Source: Ctenosaura bakeri (lineage: Eukaryota; Chordata; Lepidosauria; Squamata; Iguanidae). From it: a DNA stretch of 64,000 bases. Below the pieces are notes generated by a model. That model saw only the letters and a list, made by a program, of their open reading frames with translations. It had not been told where the DNA came from and made no database searches. The position numbers and the translations under genes are program-made. The stretch lies in NCBI GenBank assembly GCA_948474755.1, contig CAOLHI010006723.1, positions 25,082-89,081 of the forward strand, read 5' to 3'. Shown in pieces: positions 47,275 through 57,697 of this stretch; within the stretch, counting starts at the first letter, position 1, and the number at the start of each line of letters is the position of its first letter.

Positions 47275-47577
47275 GGCCGCTAAGAATGGCTATTAACGGT
47301 GTATTAGCCTAAACTAGGCAAATGTATCCTGACCCTAGTTGCCACTTGTTTGGAGCAAACCCAGATCTAGAAGTATTCCCAGATTTTATGCCTGCATCTT
47401 CAGGATGAGTACACCCCAATCTAGAAGAGGCTGAACATCTAGTCCTGAATCAGCATTTCCTCCATCAAGCACCAAATTAATCTGCAGGTTTTTTGGCCAA
47501 TGTCTAGACCTTTGATGACCTCAGACACTAACTCAGGATTTTCAGGCCTTCCTAGAAATCAGATAGGAACAAAACCA

Positions 47578-47982
47578 GGTCCCTTTTCGCACTGTACCTT
47601 GTCGCGGCAGTGGGGAGCAGCGCTCGCATGAGCAGCCACTTGTGTCAGCAGCTCACGACAGCCCTTCTTCCTCCTGCATTGGCTTCCTCCTTAGCATGAC
47701 CATCACGCTAGCGCCCCACCCCTTCCTTCCGTAGCGCAGTCTAGGAGATGTAGGCTGCACTGGGGGAAGGAAGCGCGACCCGCCCGGCTCGCCGACGCAC
47801 CGCACGCAGGTAAGTGTGCGAGGGCGCCACGAGCTTAAAGCCGAAAATCAAAAAATGTGCACGCACCCCACTTCAGCCTTGTGAGCTTTCCTCGAGTGGG
47901 AGTGTGTCGTACGGAGCGACGCTCCCATTTGCGCGACACTCAAGGGGCGCTCGCGCTAAAAAAAAAACATGCAAAAAGGGCC
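47578..47982 (+). mobile_element. GC-rich Harbinger-like MITE
   Basis: TCCCTTTTCGCAC and GCAAAAAGGGCC ends. Interior GC-rich with an AAAGCCGAAAATCAAAAAA stretch shared (same orientation) with 54068-54764. The homologous site near 21806 is empty. Flanking trinucleotides do not match cleanly. Confidence 0.65.
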
Positions 47983-48565
47983 CAGAGTTAGATATCATCA
48001 AGATGTTGGTGGTGACATTATATCCATAAACTCTAAATGACTTCTCCAAGAGTATTCTTGTACACAGTGGAACTCGAACTACTGCAAATTGTTGTTCCCA
48101 AGTTCAGCATCAGAAACATAATCCAGAAAGATAGCATGGCTGATGATACTGGAAATTGCTGAGAGGTCCAACTGAATTGATTCTCACCTTTTCCAATTCG
48201 CAAAGTAATTTGTCCACCACAGTAAACAAAACTTTGCATTCCAAAGCAATGTCTGAAGCCAGACATAAAAGAACTACACACTTGGAGTAATCTTATAAAA
48301 CCTGGACTTGGAAGGCACCATTGTATTGCAGTACTTTCTTGAAAAACTGAGTATTTGAGAATCGCTGATACTTGGCATATAATTGAATCTTGCCCACTGC
48401 CTCTTTAAATAATGCCTCCTTATGCAAGGAGTTACAAACTTCCTGCTCAGAGCCAGACTACCAAAACTCTCCAGCTACTTTATCAGTCATAATCAACATG
48501 AGCCTAATATTAATGTGACAGACCTCACTTTCCTATGGATTTGGTCAGCATTTTCAATAAACTAT

Positions 48566-48995
48566 GGCCCTTTTTGCACGGGCTTTCTGTTGCGCAACAG
48601 CCCCATGAGCCTTGCGGGAGTGGGAGCATCACTCTGCATGACGCAGTCCCACTTCCGCCGGGCTCTCGGGGCTGAAGCGGCGCGATCGCGGGTTTTTTGA
48701 TTTTCGCCTCAAAGCGACAGCGACAGCCTCCTGCTTCGCACGCGCGGGGGGACAGACGCGACAGGCTCCTTTCTCGCGCGCGCGGGCAGGGACGGACGCG
48801 ACAGGCTCCTTTCTCGTGTGCGTGGGGGGGACGGACGTGAGAGCCGCCGCCACCACCTCCGGGAGGCTGCCGCTTCCCCGCTCGTTCCTTCGCCTGCGGA
48901 AGGAACGAGCGGGGAAGCAGCAGCCTTCCAGAGGAGCCTTCTCGCGCAAGCCGCCCTCCCCCGCTCGCGCTAGAAGCCTTAATGCGAAAAGGGCC
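48566..48995 (-). mobile_element. GC-rich Harbinger-like MITE with TAT target duplication
   Basis: GGCCCTTTTTGCACG and AATGCGAAAAGGGCC termini, TAT on both sides (48563-48565 and 48996-48998), single TAT in the empty homologous unit near 22379. Same family as 47578-47982 and 54068-54764 but inverted. Contains a GC-rich hairpin around GCTCGTTCCTTCGCCTGCGG (about 48880-48920). Confidence 0.8.
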
Positions 48996-49068
48996 TATGA
49001 TATGCTGCCAACCAGTAGTTAGCCTGTATGCAGACCCTGAGTATTTGATACATGTTAAATACTTTTAG

Positions 49069-49266
49069 GGCCTTTCCACACTACTGTTATAGTGCTATTA
49101 TTCCACTTTCAACATCCTGTGGAATTCTAGGGTTTGTAGTTTACTGAAGCCAAAGAACTCTCTGGCTGAAAATTCTAAAGGCTCCTTCCTAAAATGCAAA
49201 CCCTAAGATTCCATAAGATGTTGAAAGTGGAATAATAGCACTATAACAGTATAGTGCGGAAAGGCC
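49069..49266. mobile_element. foldback MITE
   Basis: GGCCTTTCCACACTACTG and CAGTATAGTGCGGAAAGGCC ends with long inverted arms. The homologous unit near 22450 lacks it. Flanks TAG and TTG suggest a decayed TNA duplication. Confidence 0.75.
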
Positions 49267-49721
49267 TTGCAAAATGTCATATTATGCCAGTGATTAATTA
49301 GAATTATTATGAGTTTTCCTCTACTGTCACTGCAGCCATCCCCATAGCAATTTCCAGGGCTTTGGGTGTTACTTTTTAAAAAAGTAATTTGTTGTGTGAT
49401 TTATTAAAAATCCCAGAAAAATAATTTGGTGATATATTGAGCATTTTTGAGAACTCATGTTGTCCATTGTATTACTTGTTGTTTTAGGAAATCAAACCAG
49501 ATTTCCTCTAAAATGCCTCAAAATGTACTTTAATTACTTTGAAAAGTAACTGAAAGTAATATATCAAAAAACTTTGCATGTTACACTAAATTCATGTACA
49601 TCATTCCTATTTGTTACGTGATTTTTGAAACTTCATTACATGCTTGTTAGCAGAAGAGATAATTAATTATGGATGCTACATTATTTGCAGCTTGTAGCTT
49701 CCAGGTTATGACTGTCCACAG

Positions 49722-50963
49722 AATCATAGAATCATAGAGCTGGAAGACACCACAAGGACCATCATATCCTACCCCCCGCCATGCAGGAACACACACTCAG
49801 ACTACTCCCAGCAAATGCTCATCCACCCTCCATTTAAAAGCCTTCAAAGAAGGTGACTCCACCACCCTTGAAGGTAGCATATTCCACTGTCAAATGGTTC
49901 CTACTGTTAGGAAGTTCTTCTTGATGTTTACATGAAAACTCTTTTCCTATAGTTTGAATCCATTGCTCCGTGTCCTAGTTTCTGCAGCAGCAGAAAATAA
50001 TCCTGCTCCATATTCAACATGACATAGCTTCAAATATTTAAACATGGCTATCATGGCACCTCTTTCATCAGGCTAAACATACCTAGCTCCCTAAGATGCT
50101 CCTCATAGGTCATGGTTTCCAGACACTTCACAATTTTGTTTGGCCTCCTTTGTACACATTCCAAATTGTCAATATCCTTCCTGAGTTGTGATGCTCAGAA
50201 CTGGATACAGTGTTCTAGGTGAGGTCTAAACAAAGCAGAATAGAATGGTATTATTACTTCCCTTGATCTCGACACTATACTCTTATTGATGCAGCCCAGA
50301 ATTGCATTGCCTTTTTTAGCTGCCACATCATACTGCTGACTCATGTTCAGCTTATGGTTGACTAAGGCCCTTTCCATATTCTACCTTTTTGTGAGGACAT
50401 CCAATGTGGATCCTGGCAGTGGCTCTGCCTGAAGGGGAGAGCAACAGGAGGACCCCTCTCCACACCAGCTGGCTCCTTCTGGAAGGGAGCGTGATGGCCA
50501 CACCTCTTCCTTCCACAGCACACCCAGGTTCTTTCCCAGCCTGCGCTGGGGCAAGAAGTGCAGCCATTGTGCTTCCTGGGCTTCTGCAAGGCAGGTCAGT
50601 GTGGAATGGTGGCACAATCATAGGTCGTCGATAGGGAAAACCCACCAATAATTTAACCCATGAGTGCACTACTTGGAGATAAGAAAAGGGCAGGACCACA
50701 ATGATGTCATACAGAAGCATCATCATGGTCCAATCCTTCTCTCATCCCCATGGTGGGATGGGAGGGTGGTGCAGAAAGGCCCTAAGACTCCTAGAACCCT
50801 TCCACACATACTGTTTCAAGCCAGGTCTCACCCATCCTATATCTGTGCATTTCATTCTTTATTGCTAAGAGTAGTATCCTCCATTTCTCCTTGTTAAAAT
50901 TCACTTTGTTAGTTTTTGCCTAGGACCTGTCAAGATCATTTTGAATTCTCATCCCGTCCTCTG
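49722..50963 (-). mobile_element. CR1 LINE 3' portion interrupted by a MITE
   Basis: Begins with the repeated AGAATCATAGAATCATAG CR1 tail (minus strand) and continues through the standard CR1 3' segments to about 50963. Orthologous to 22907-24835. The empty SPIN site is at 49947-49954. Split by the MITE at 50366-50782. Confidence 0.85.
50366..50782. mobile_element. Harbinger-like MITE with TAA target duplication
   Basis: GGCCCTTTCCATATT and GCAGAAAGGCCC ends, flanked by TAA at 50363-50365 and 50783-50785, inside CR1 sequence that rejoins correctly (GGTTGACTAA then GACTCCTAGAACCC). Non-coding despite overlapping short open frames on both strands. Confidence 0.8.
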
Positions 50964-52206
50964 TGGACAAGATCTGTCGCTTCCAAATCCTAAGAGAATG
51001 ATCAAGCAGATTACAGTCCACTCAGCAAGGGAGCATGTTAGGAATAACTGGTGTCAACTGCTTTGAACTTGTTATTCCAGAGATCACTCTGTACTTTAAC
51101 AGAACTGCCAGCAAGAAGCTCCCCACAAATCCATGAGGATTGCACCAGGATCTAAAAGATCTTTTAGATACAGATATTTATCTTTTAGCTATCTCTCAGT
51201 GATTTCCAGTACCATCAGCCATCCTGTTCTTCTGAACTATCTGCTTGAGGTTAACTTTGAGAAAAACATATCTTGAATAGAAAATGTACTGTTTTGTTAA
51301 TGACAATTGACTTATTTTTCAGCTCCCACAACAGACAATTCATCTGTGATCTGCTATGAAGCCAGGAGGGGTTAATTAGAGAACTGTAATGTCTATGTAG
51401 CCCTGAGCTCCACCACTTGTTGATGTTTCACAGAAATAATTTTCCCAGTCTTATTTAACCACGATTTGGTCACACAAGCCAATCAGCATGCTCTTCCATG
51501 AGGTCAAGCAAACGGCCATCAATAAACTCTTTCAAATATTAACATTGTGTTTTTAAACTGGAAAATAAGTTGTTGGTTCAAACAGAATGGTGAAGTGAAG
51601 CTTAAAAAATGGACATAAGAACTTAGCAGTATCTCGTGAAAATTGCTATGGGATTTAATTCAGTTTCAATGATCAGAAATATTACCCACAATATGTACAG
51701 GAGCCAACAGGAGTTTGAAGCACATCTTCAAAGTGCAGGATGAAACCTGAGATATACATTCCCATGGCAAGGGTGGGGGTGATTGTGTTCACATATCATA
51801 ATGGATGGTCATATAAATCTTTTTGATCCTGCAAAGGAGATTAACTCACTCTTAAAGATTGTAAATAAGAATCAGAAACCTAGAGGCTCAGTGTAAACGA
51901 AACTGGTTGTGAACCCAGTTATGCTTATGAAACCCGGAGAACTGGAGAATGGTTTTAAAAACTCTACATGCAAAAGATAGTAGCAGGTTCCATTCAATGG
52001 TTATGTAAGTCTGTATCCAGGTCCCCAAAACACCTGAACCCTAATGTTTTGTAGCAACTGAGAATAGGAACCTGTTAATTGTCTTGAATTACCATATACA
52101 CTCATGTATAAGTTGACTTCGTGTATAGGATTCAGCTGAACATGGATGAGGCACTCAGTGCTGATGGTCTGCATACAGACACAAAAAGATATTGTAACTG
52201 TAAATA
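50964..52206. other. unit and intron sequence, no gene
   Basis: Homologous to 24915-25290 and 59450-60530, then to 15640-16250. No coding sequence recognised. Confidence 0.6.
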
Positions 52207-53008
52207 CAGTTCTCCCTCCACGTTCACGGGTTTTACTTTCGCGTATTTGATTATTCGCAGGGTGAGCTTGTCTCCCTCCATCTCCTCCCATTCCCTGGCC
52301 TTTTGCCCAGGGGCAGGAAGGGGGAAAGATCATCGCCCCTTCTCTGCATGCCCTCGGCCACAGCTGCTGCAGGCACCCCAGAAGCAGCCTGCAGGGACGT
52401 ACAGAGTGGGAGATTGCCCGTTCTCTGCAGGGGAGCCATGTGAGCATGCTGTCAGCAGCCGGCAGGAGTGTGCAGAGTGGGTGATTGTCCTTTCTCTGTA
52501 TGCCTGCCACCCATGCAGGCACCCGGGCAGCAGCTGGTAGGAGCATACAGAGTGGGCAATCACTTGTTCTCTGAACGCCTGCCACAGCTCATGCAGGCAC
52601 TTTGGAGGCGGCCTGCAGGGACTTACCGATTGGGCAGTTGCCTGATCTCTGCATGCCATCGGCCACCGCCGGTGGAATCAGGCTCGCCATCTGCCCACCT
52701 GCAGCTCTGGCGGGATCACCCCAGCAGCATGGGGAGATGGTGAGGGGGAAGGAAAAGATCTTTTCCTCCTGCTCACCATCTTCCTGGTAGCAGCTCTGGA
52801 AGTGACTGCCCCAGCAGCAGGGTGAGGGAAGGTGAAAGGGAGGAAATTTTTTTTTCTCCCTGTCCCATCTCCTGCCCACTGCTGGCAATGATTGTCATGG
52901 GCACGTGTGCACAGAAAGGGGGATGCAGAGGGGGGGAGTTACTTGCAGTTATTTCACTTTCACAGGGGTTTTCTGCACACATCCCCTGCAAATGTGAAGG
53001 GCCTACTA
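52207..53008. mobile_element. Tc1/mariner-type non-autonomous element with internal minisatellite
   Basis: 802 bp, flanked by TA (52205-52206 and 53009-53010). Ends CAGTTCTCCCTCCACGTTCA and TGTGAAGGGCCTACTA are imperfect inverted repeats. About 52378-52670 contains four diverged units of about 75 bp built on CTGCAGGGACGTACAGAGTG. Several overlapping open frames here arise from GC content and are not genes. Confidence 0.7.
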
Positions 53009-53741
53009 TATTTAATTTATTCTATGTAGAAAGAGCTTTCCTTTCTTTATTTGTCATTTTGTATTCCCACTTCATGCCATCTTACTATTTAACAAGAAGT
53101 ACAAGGTGAAAAGATTGCTTGATATTATTGGTTTAGGGATGTTGCTGGCTAACGCATGAGTTCAATCACCTCACCAGAACCTTGGGTGGCCACTGGGAAG
53201 ATTGTCCTCCATTTCAAAGGAGACCCTAGCTTTTCCAGAATGCTGCATGTACAGGCTTAAAGAGACTGAAAGAAAAGTGTGTGTAAATTTGTGTGTGTGT
53301 GTGAGTTTTTAAATAATTTGTCCTACTTTTCTCAGCATGCCAGCTTTCACATAGTGATCACTTTCTATGTGCATGAGCACACGCATGCACATGTGTGTGT
53401 GTTCACAAAACAAGTGGCTCTTTTACAATCTCCCTTCTTGAATTCTTTCTCACCTCTCCATCTTTCCCTTCTGTGTGGGGTATCTTCTCTTCCCTTATTT
53501 TGTGCTAGTCTAAACATCCAAACTGAATTCTCTTGAATCTTCTGAAAATTTAGGTCTACAGACTAAAAGAAGCAAATGGCTAACCTGGGAAAACAGTTAT
53601 AGCAAAAGATTAAAAAAAAGATCAAAGAAGCGGTGTTGGGCTAGGCAGTGTATAAAGACATAATGAGAGAAATGCATTATTTAGAGACCATGAAGCAGTT
53701 TCTCACTATCAGGATGTTACCAGGCTATACACCCCAACACT
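53009..53741 (-). other. intron-unit sequence downstream of exon copy 5
   Basis: Includes a GT/CA-rich stretch (53277-53405). Homology to the intron downstream of copies 2 and 4 resumes around 53620-53715. No gene. Confidence 0.5.
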
Positions 53742-54067
53742 TTGATATGATATAATTGGTGAAATATAATAACTGGCAGATATGTTTAATTGACAGAAAA
53801 TATAAATTATATACATTCATGGCTGAAAGGCCATGTGGAAAAGGGGCACTGACTGGAAAGCAGGTCAACGGTAACCTCAGTATAGCCAGGTTACAAGTTC
53901 ACTGAGAATTAGCCAAGAAAGCCTGACTTAATGGCTCTAAGCTAATCCTCTCAACTGCACAACATCAGAAAACAATAGTCAAACTGCCTAGGTGCAGATA
54001 ATCACCCCTGCTGTGTACATTTCCTACTGAAATCTTCCCAAGTTACATTACCCAACCAAAACACTAA

Positions 54068-54764
54068 GGCCCTTTTCGCATTGAGGATTCTCGCGCGAGG
54101 GGGAGGGCGGCTCATGCGAGAAGCCTCCTCCGGGAGGCTGCCGCTTCCCCCTTGTTCCTTCTGCAGGCGAAGGAACGAGGGGGAAGCGGCAGCCTCCCGG
54201 AGGAGGCTTCTTGCACGAGCCACCCTCCCCCTCGCGTGAAACAGGAGGCTGGTGCGTCCGTCCCCCCTCGCACGAAGCAGGAGGCTGGCGTGTCCTCCCC
54301 CCTTGCGCGAAGCAGGAGGCGGGCGCGTCCGTCCCCCCCCACGCGAGGCAGGAGGTTGGCGCGTCCGCCCCTCCCTCGCGCGAGGCAGGAGGCTGGCGCG
54401 TCCGCCCCCCCCTCGCGCGAGGCAGGAGGCTGGCGCGTCCGCCCCCCTCGCGCGAGGCAGGAGGCTGGCGCGTCCGTCATGCTAGCACCCCGCCCCGCCC
54501 CTTCCTTCCGCGGGGCGGAGGGAAGGAAGCACGACCGGCCGCCTCCCCGACGCTCCGCACCGCAGGTAAGCGCGCATGGGCGCCGGGAGCATTGCGCGAG
54601 CGCAGGTGGTTTTCGCTTCAAAGCAAAAATCAAAAAAACCACGATCGCACCGCTGCAGCCCCGTGAGCGCGGCGGAAGTGGGAGTGTGTCGTGCAGAGCA
54701 ACGCTCCGACTCCCGCGAGGCTCAGGGGGCTCTTGCGCGACAAAAAGCCCATGCGAAAAGGGCC
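54068..54764 (+). mobile_element. GC-rich Harbinger-like MITE with minisatellite
   Basis: GGCCCTTTTCGCATTG and ATGCGAAAAGGGCC termini, TAA on both sides (54065-54067 and 54765-54767). Contains a strong hairpin (about 54120-54205) and the minisatellite at 54236-54480. Same family as 47578 and 48566. The open frames across it (up to 223 codons) are products of the repeat and GC bias. Confidence 0.85.
54236..54480 (+). repeat. GC-rich minisatellite, about 35-bp unit
   Basis: About seven copies of a unit built on CAGGAGGCTGGCGCGTCCG followed by a C-run and TCGCGCGAGG. Units differ mostly in C-run length. Lies wholly inside the MITE. Confidence 0.9.
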
Positions 54765-55464
54765 TAAGACTCTACCAGAAAGCAATTAACTCCCACTACT
54801 TCAGGGAGGGAAATGCATTGTAAAAATCCCCAGTTTTGAGCAACTAGTCTGCAGTTCACTAGTTGCTGGACCTCATTCTGCCACTTTGATTCCAGTTGTG
54901 TACTGCCCTTAGACACACAAGTCTAAGCCTCTCCACTGCTTCTGGAATGATAGTTATAACCCAAAAACCTCAGCCTCACTATCCATAATTTTTCCTCCCT
55001 TTATCCTTTGGTTAGCTCTTGTGCGAATGTGTGACAGTTTGTAAGTTGTGTGCATGCATGACTGAATTTCCCTCAATAAAACACATTTTTAGTTTACTTT
55101 TGAATCTCTGACTAATTCTTACCTGCGTGACCTTGTAAACACTGATGGAAAGATCTTATTAAGGTACTCCTCTCTCAGAAACATCCCACTTTTGAGCTAA
55201 TTAATTTCTTTCTGTCAGATGGAGGTATGGGCATCATGAGTAGACCCCTGAGTCAACCATGTTTTGGAGTAACCATGATTGGTTCTCATACCTGTTCAGA
55301 CTATGATAACTCCCATATTACAGAACAAACACTGAAGAGGGCTTTGGTCTCTGAATTGCCATTCCACCTGTCCATCTGCCAATCATTAGACATAATAAAA
55401 ACAGACATTAACATGGATGTGAACATTAAAAACATTGGAAATGGAACTGGGAATCAGTTCTTAC

Positions 55465-56165
55465 CTAGAACATCACTAGAATATTTGTTCCAATCTTTCA
55501 AGATAAAATGATGGAACAAGATGTCTTGTGAAAGATAAAAAAGCATGTTCACCATCCTCTCCATGAAAGACAGCCTGTCTGTTAGCCCTCCCATGATGGC
55601 AGGCACATAGGATGAAGGAGCTGGGAGACCACAACAGAGACATTCCACCATGTTTCCAGAAGTGAACCGTAATGAATATATAAATGGAACATGAAGCTTT
55701 TCCGCTACCAGGCATCCACAAGGCATGACTGGGTCCCAAATAAAGACATCAAAAGCAGCAGACTCCAACTTCTGTAGCAGCTCCTCATTCAACACAACCC
55801 CATCACAGAAAGATTTTTATATGTAGAGTACCTCTATTACAAAACCATGCAACTTGATGGAAAATTCCCAGAAAGGTTTTTCATGCTTCTCATAAGACAA
55901 TAAGCCCTCCAGCAAAGCATCCAAGTCCTCTTTAGAGAATGGATCTGGGATAACTTCTATTTGAAACGAGGAAGATCCATTTGAGTTAGAGCCCTGGTAG
56001 AATGAAGGCAGTAGAACTGTCACTTGGTGGCCCCTGGTGATGAGCTCACACAGTAAAACTTTTATATTCATCCAATGACTATAGTCAGCTGGCCAGACAA
56101 CTGGAAGCTGAGTCCAAAAGGAACACCATTATCAAGGGCACAATCAGCATCCATTTCACAGACAT
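55465..56165 (-). pseudogene. UGT2-like alternative first exon, copy 5 (broken)
   Basis: UGT2A/2B-like first exon of 701 bp with ATG at 56165 and an intact CTAG|GTAAG donor (exon end 55465). It is 20 bp shorter than the open copies. An 11-bp deletion near 56101 removes the codons after the signal peptide and shifts the frame to an early stop. A 9-bp in-frame deletion near 55905 removes three codons. A TAA replaces a codon at about 55820, just before the conserved FCDG-type motif. The rest is readable (55454-55795 and 55817-56071 frames) with the Asp motif WDPVMPCGCLVAEK, where Cys-Leu-Val replaces the usual ELL. Clearly inactive; the 5' flank HNF1-like match is shifted and poor. Confidence 0.9.
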
Positions 56166-57697
56166 TGTGCTCCTCCTTCTTTCTTCTTGCTTGATGATTA
56201 GCAAAAGAAATGATCACTCTTGCATTTCGGAACAATTCAGAATGGTTAATCTTCATGAATCTTTGGCATGCACGCTATCAAGAAAATGATGGACTAGGTC
56301 AAATGATAGGCTAGGTCAAAATCATGTCAGAGATTGCACAGTTTGATTTTGTTCAGAGGTCAGAACACACAATTACTATTCCATCTGCTGGAAATTGAGA
56401 AACATCCTTGGTGTTCAAAGTTCTACTTTATTTGCTATATCTAACTCGAGACGATTCAAATAAATAAAATTCAAGTAACAGATAAATCCACAAGCCTAGA
56501 ACATTCTTATGATATTGCTTACTGTCTGTCACATTGGGAATACACCCCACATTTGCACAGTCCCGTGTGGGTGTGAGACCCTGTCTGAGCAAAGGGTAGA
56601 GGTTGCCTCCAAGCAATAATTGATGCACAGAACTCTCTTCCACTTCATAGTGAGTTACATGGGAGTCTTATTACTATCCTTGGCCTGAATAAAGTTAGAC
56701 TATCACAGCCTTTGGAATGCTGTGTGAGCCCTATGGCAGAAGAACCTGAAACTTGTATGTTCAACTGTCAGCAACAAACCACAGTCACTAGACTTTGCTG
56801 AATTGCATAGTTTATTGGAACTGCAGTATCAGCTTTGACTTTAGTATTCAGTCTGAAAGGAAAGGAAAGTGGAAGAAAGTTTTTCCCAAGACCCTCCCAT
56901 GAATTCTTCCCAGGCTGCGGCCTCCCCTATCTCTCTGCTGCTGAATCTCACAGCCTTGGTGCCAGCCTGGAATCCTCTACCTCTCCCAGACTATTGCTAC
57001 GCTAAATCCCATACTAGTGGAGAGCATTTGATTGTTAATACATTTTATAGTTAACCTTCAGGTATTGCGTTGTTAACTGTGGTTTTTGTTTTATTATTGT
57101 ATTATTAACTTTATAATTAATTTTTGTATTATCAATGTGCATATATTGAAAGCCACAATGGGTTCCCTGTTAGGAGGAAGACAGGAATATATACTAAAGA
57201 AATAAATATTTTGTACATAGCAGGAGTAATACTAGACACTTAGCTTATTTGTTATACAATGAATCTTTACTGTTTTATTTTCAACGTCTCTGTTTGGATA
57301 TTTTCTTTTGACAAATAATAAGGAGAATCAGTACTAAAAATATGCAGTACTACCAGAGGATGGGATTTATAAAGGCTATTTATAATTTTAGAAAGAACTC
57401 AAAGCAAGGCTCCAAATGAAGCCATCACACAAATTCTGTAAGAAACAGAGAAGCAAGAAAAAATCGTTTAATAAAGGTGATGATCATTAACAAATATATA
57501 AAGAATAAAATAGACAGAAAAGCAGAAAGGATCCTCAAACTAGAAGCAATTAAGTATCCACAGACAAAGCCACTTAGTAGTAGTAATTACAGGAAGAATG
57601 TGTTCCTAAATGTCCTACTAAAGCAGTGTTGGTATGTGGCCAGATTGCTCACTTTAGAAACAGTTGGAACCTGGGGCCCATTTGCACTATACAATTA
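56166..57697. other. 5' flank and unit sequence of exon copy 5
   Basis: Homologous to 19247-20770. It has one insertion (about 56761-57035). The unit is cut at 57697 by an L1. No gene seen. Confidence 0.6.
56761..57035 (-). mobile_element. possible LTR fragment
   Basis: Interrupts unit text TATGTTCAACT...TTAATAC that is continuous at 862-890. Begins TGTCAGCAACAAACC. A minus-strand AATAAAC lies at about 56815. The right end is not resolved. Confidence 0.35.

Larger units (their letters stand above)
53742..55140 (+). mobile_element. LTR carrying a GC-rich MITE
   Basis: Same LTR family as 61311-62092: shared start TTGATATG, shared CTCCCTTTATCCTTYGGTTAGCTCTT segment, AATAAA at 55075-55080, and shared end TGTAAACAC. 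A possible 5-bp duplication ACACT flanks TTGATATG...TTGTAA; the termini are unusual, so ends are provisional. Interrupted by 54068-54764. Confidence 0.65.

Noticed and set aside
48640..48960. CpG island marking a gene promoter.
   Set aside because: The GC-rich block ends exactly at the TAT-flanked MITE termini and has no adjacent gene.
52001..52888. Open frames of up to 194 codons on both strands.
   Set aside because: They arise from the 75-bp array in a TA-flanked transposon and show no conserved domain.
54152..54823. 223-codon open frame, plus several overlapping frames on both strands.
   Set aside because: It runs across a MITE, a hairpin and a minisatellite, and the repetitive Arg/Pro/Ala text follows the 35-bp repeat. 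The frames are GC artefacts.
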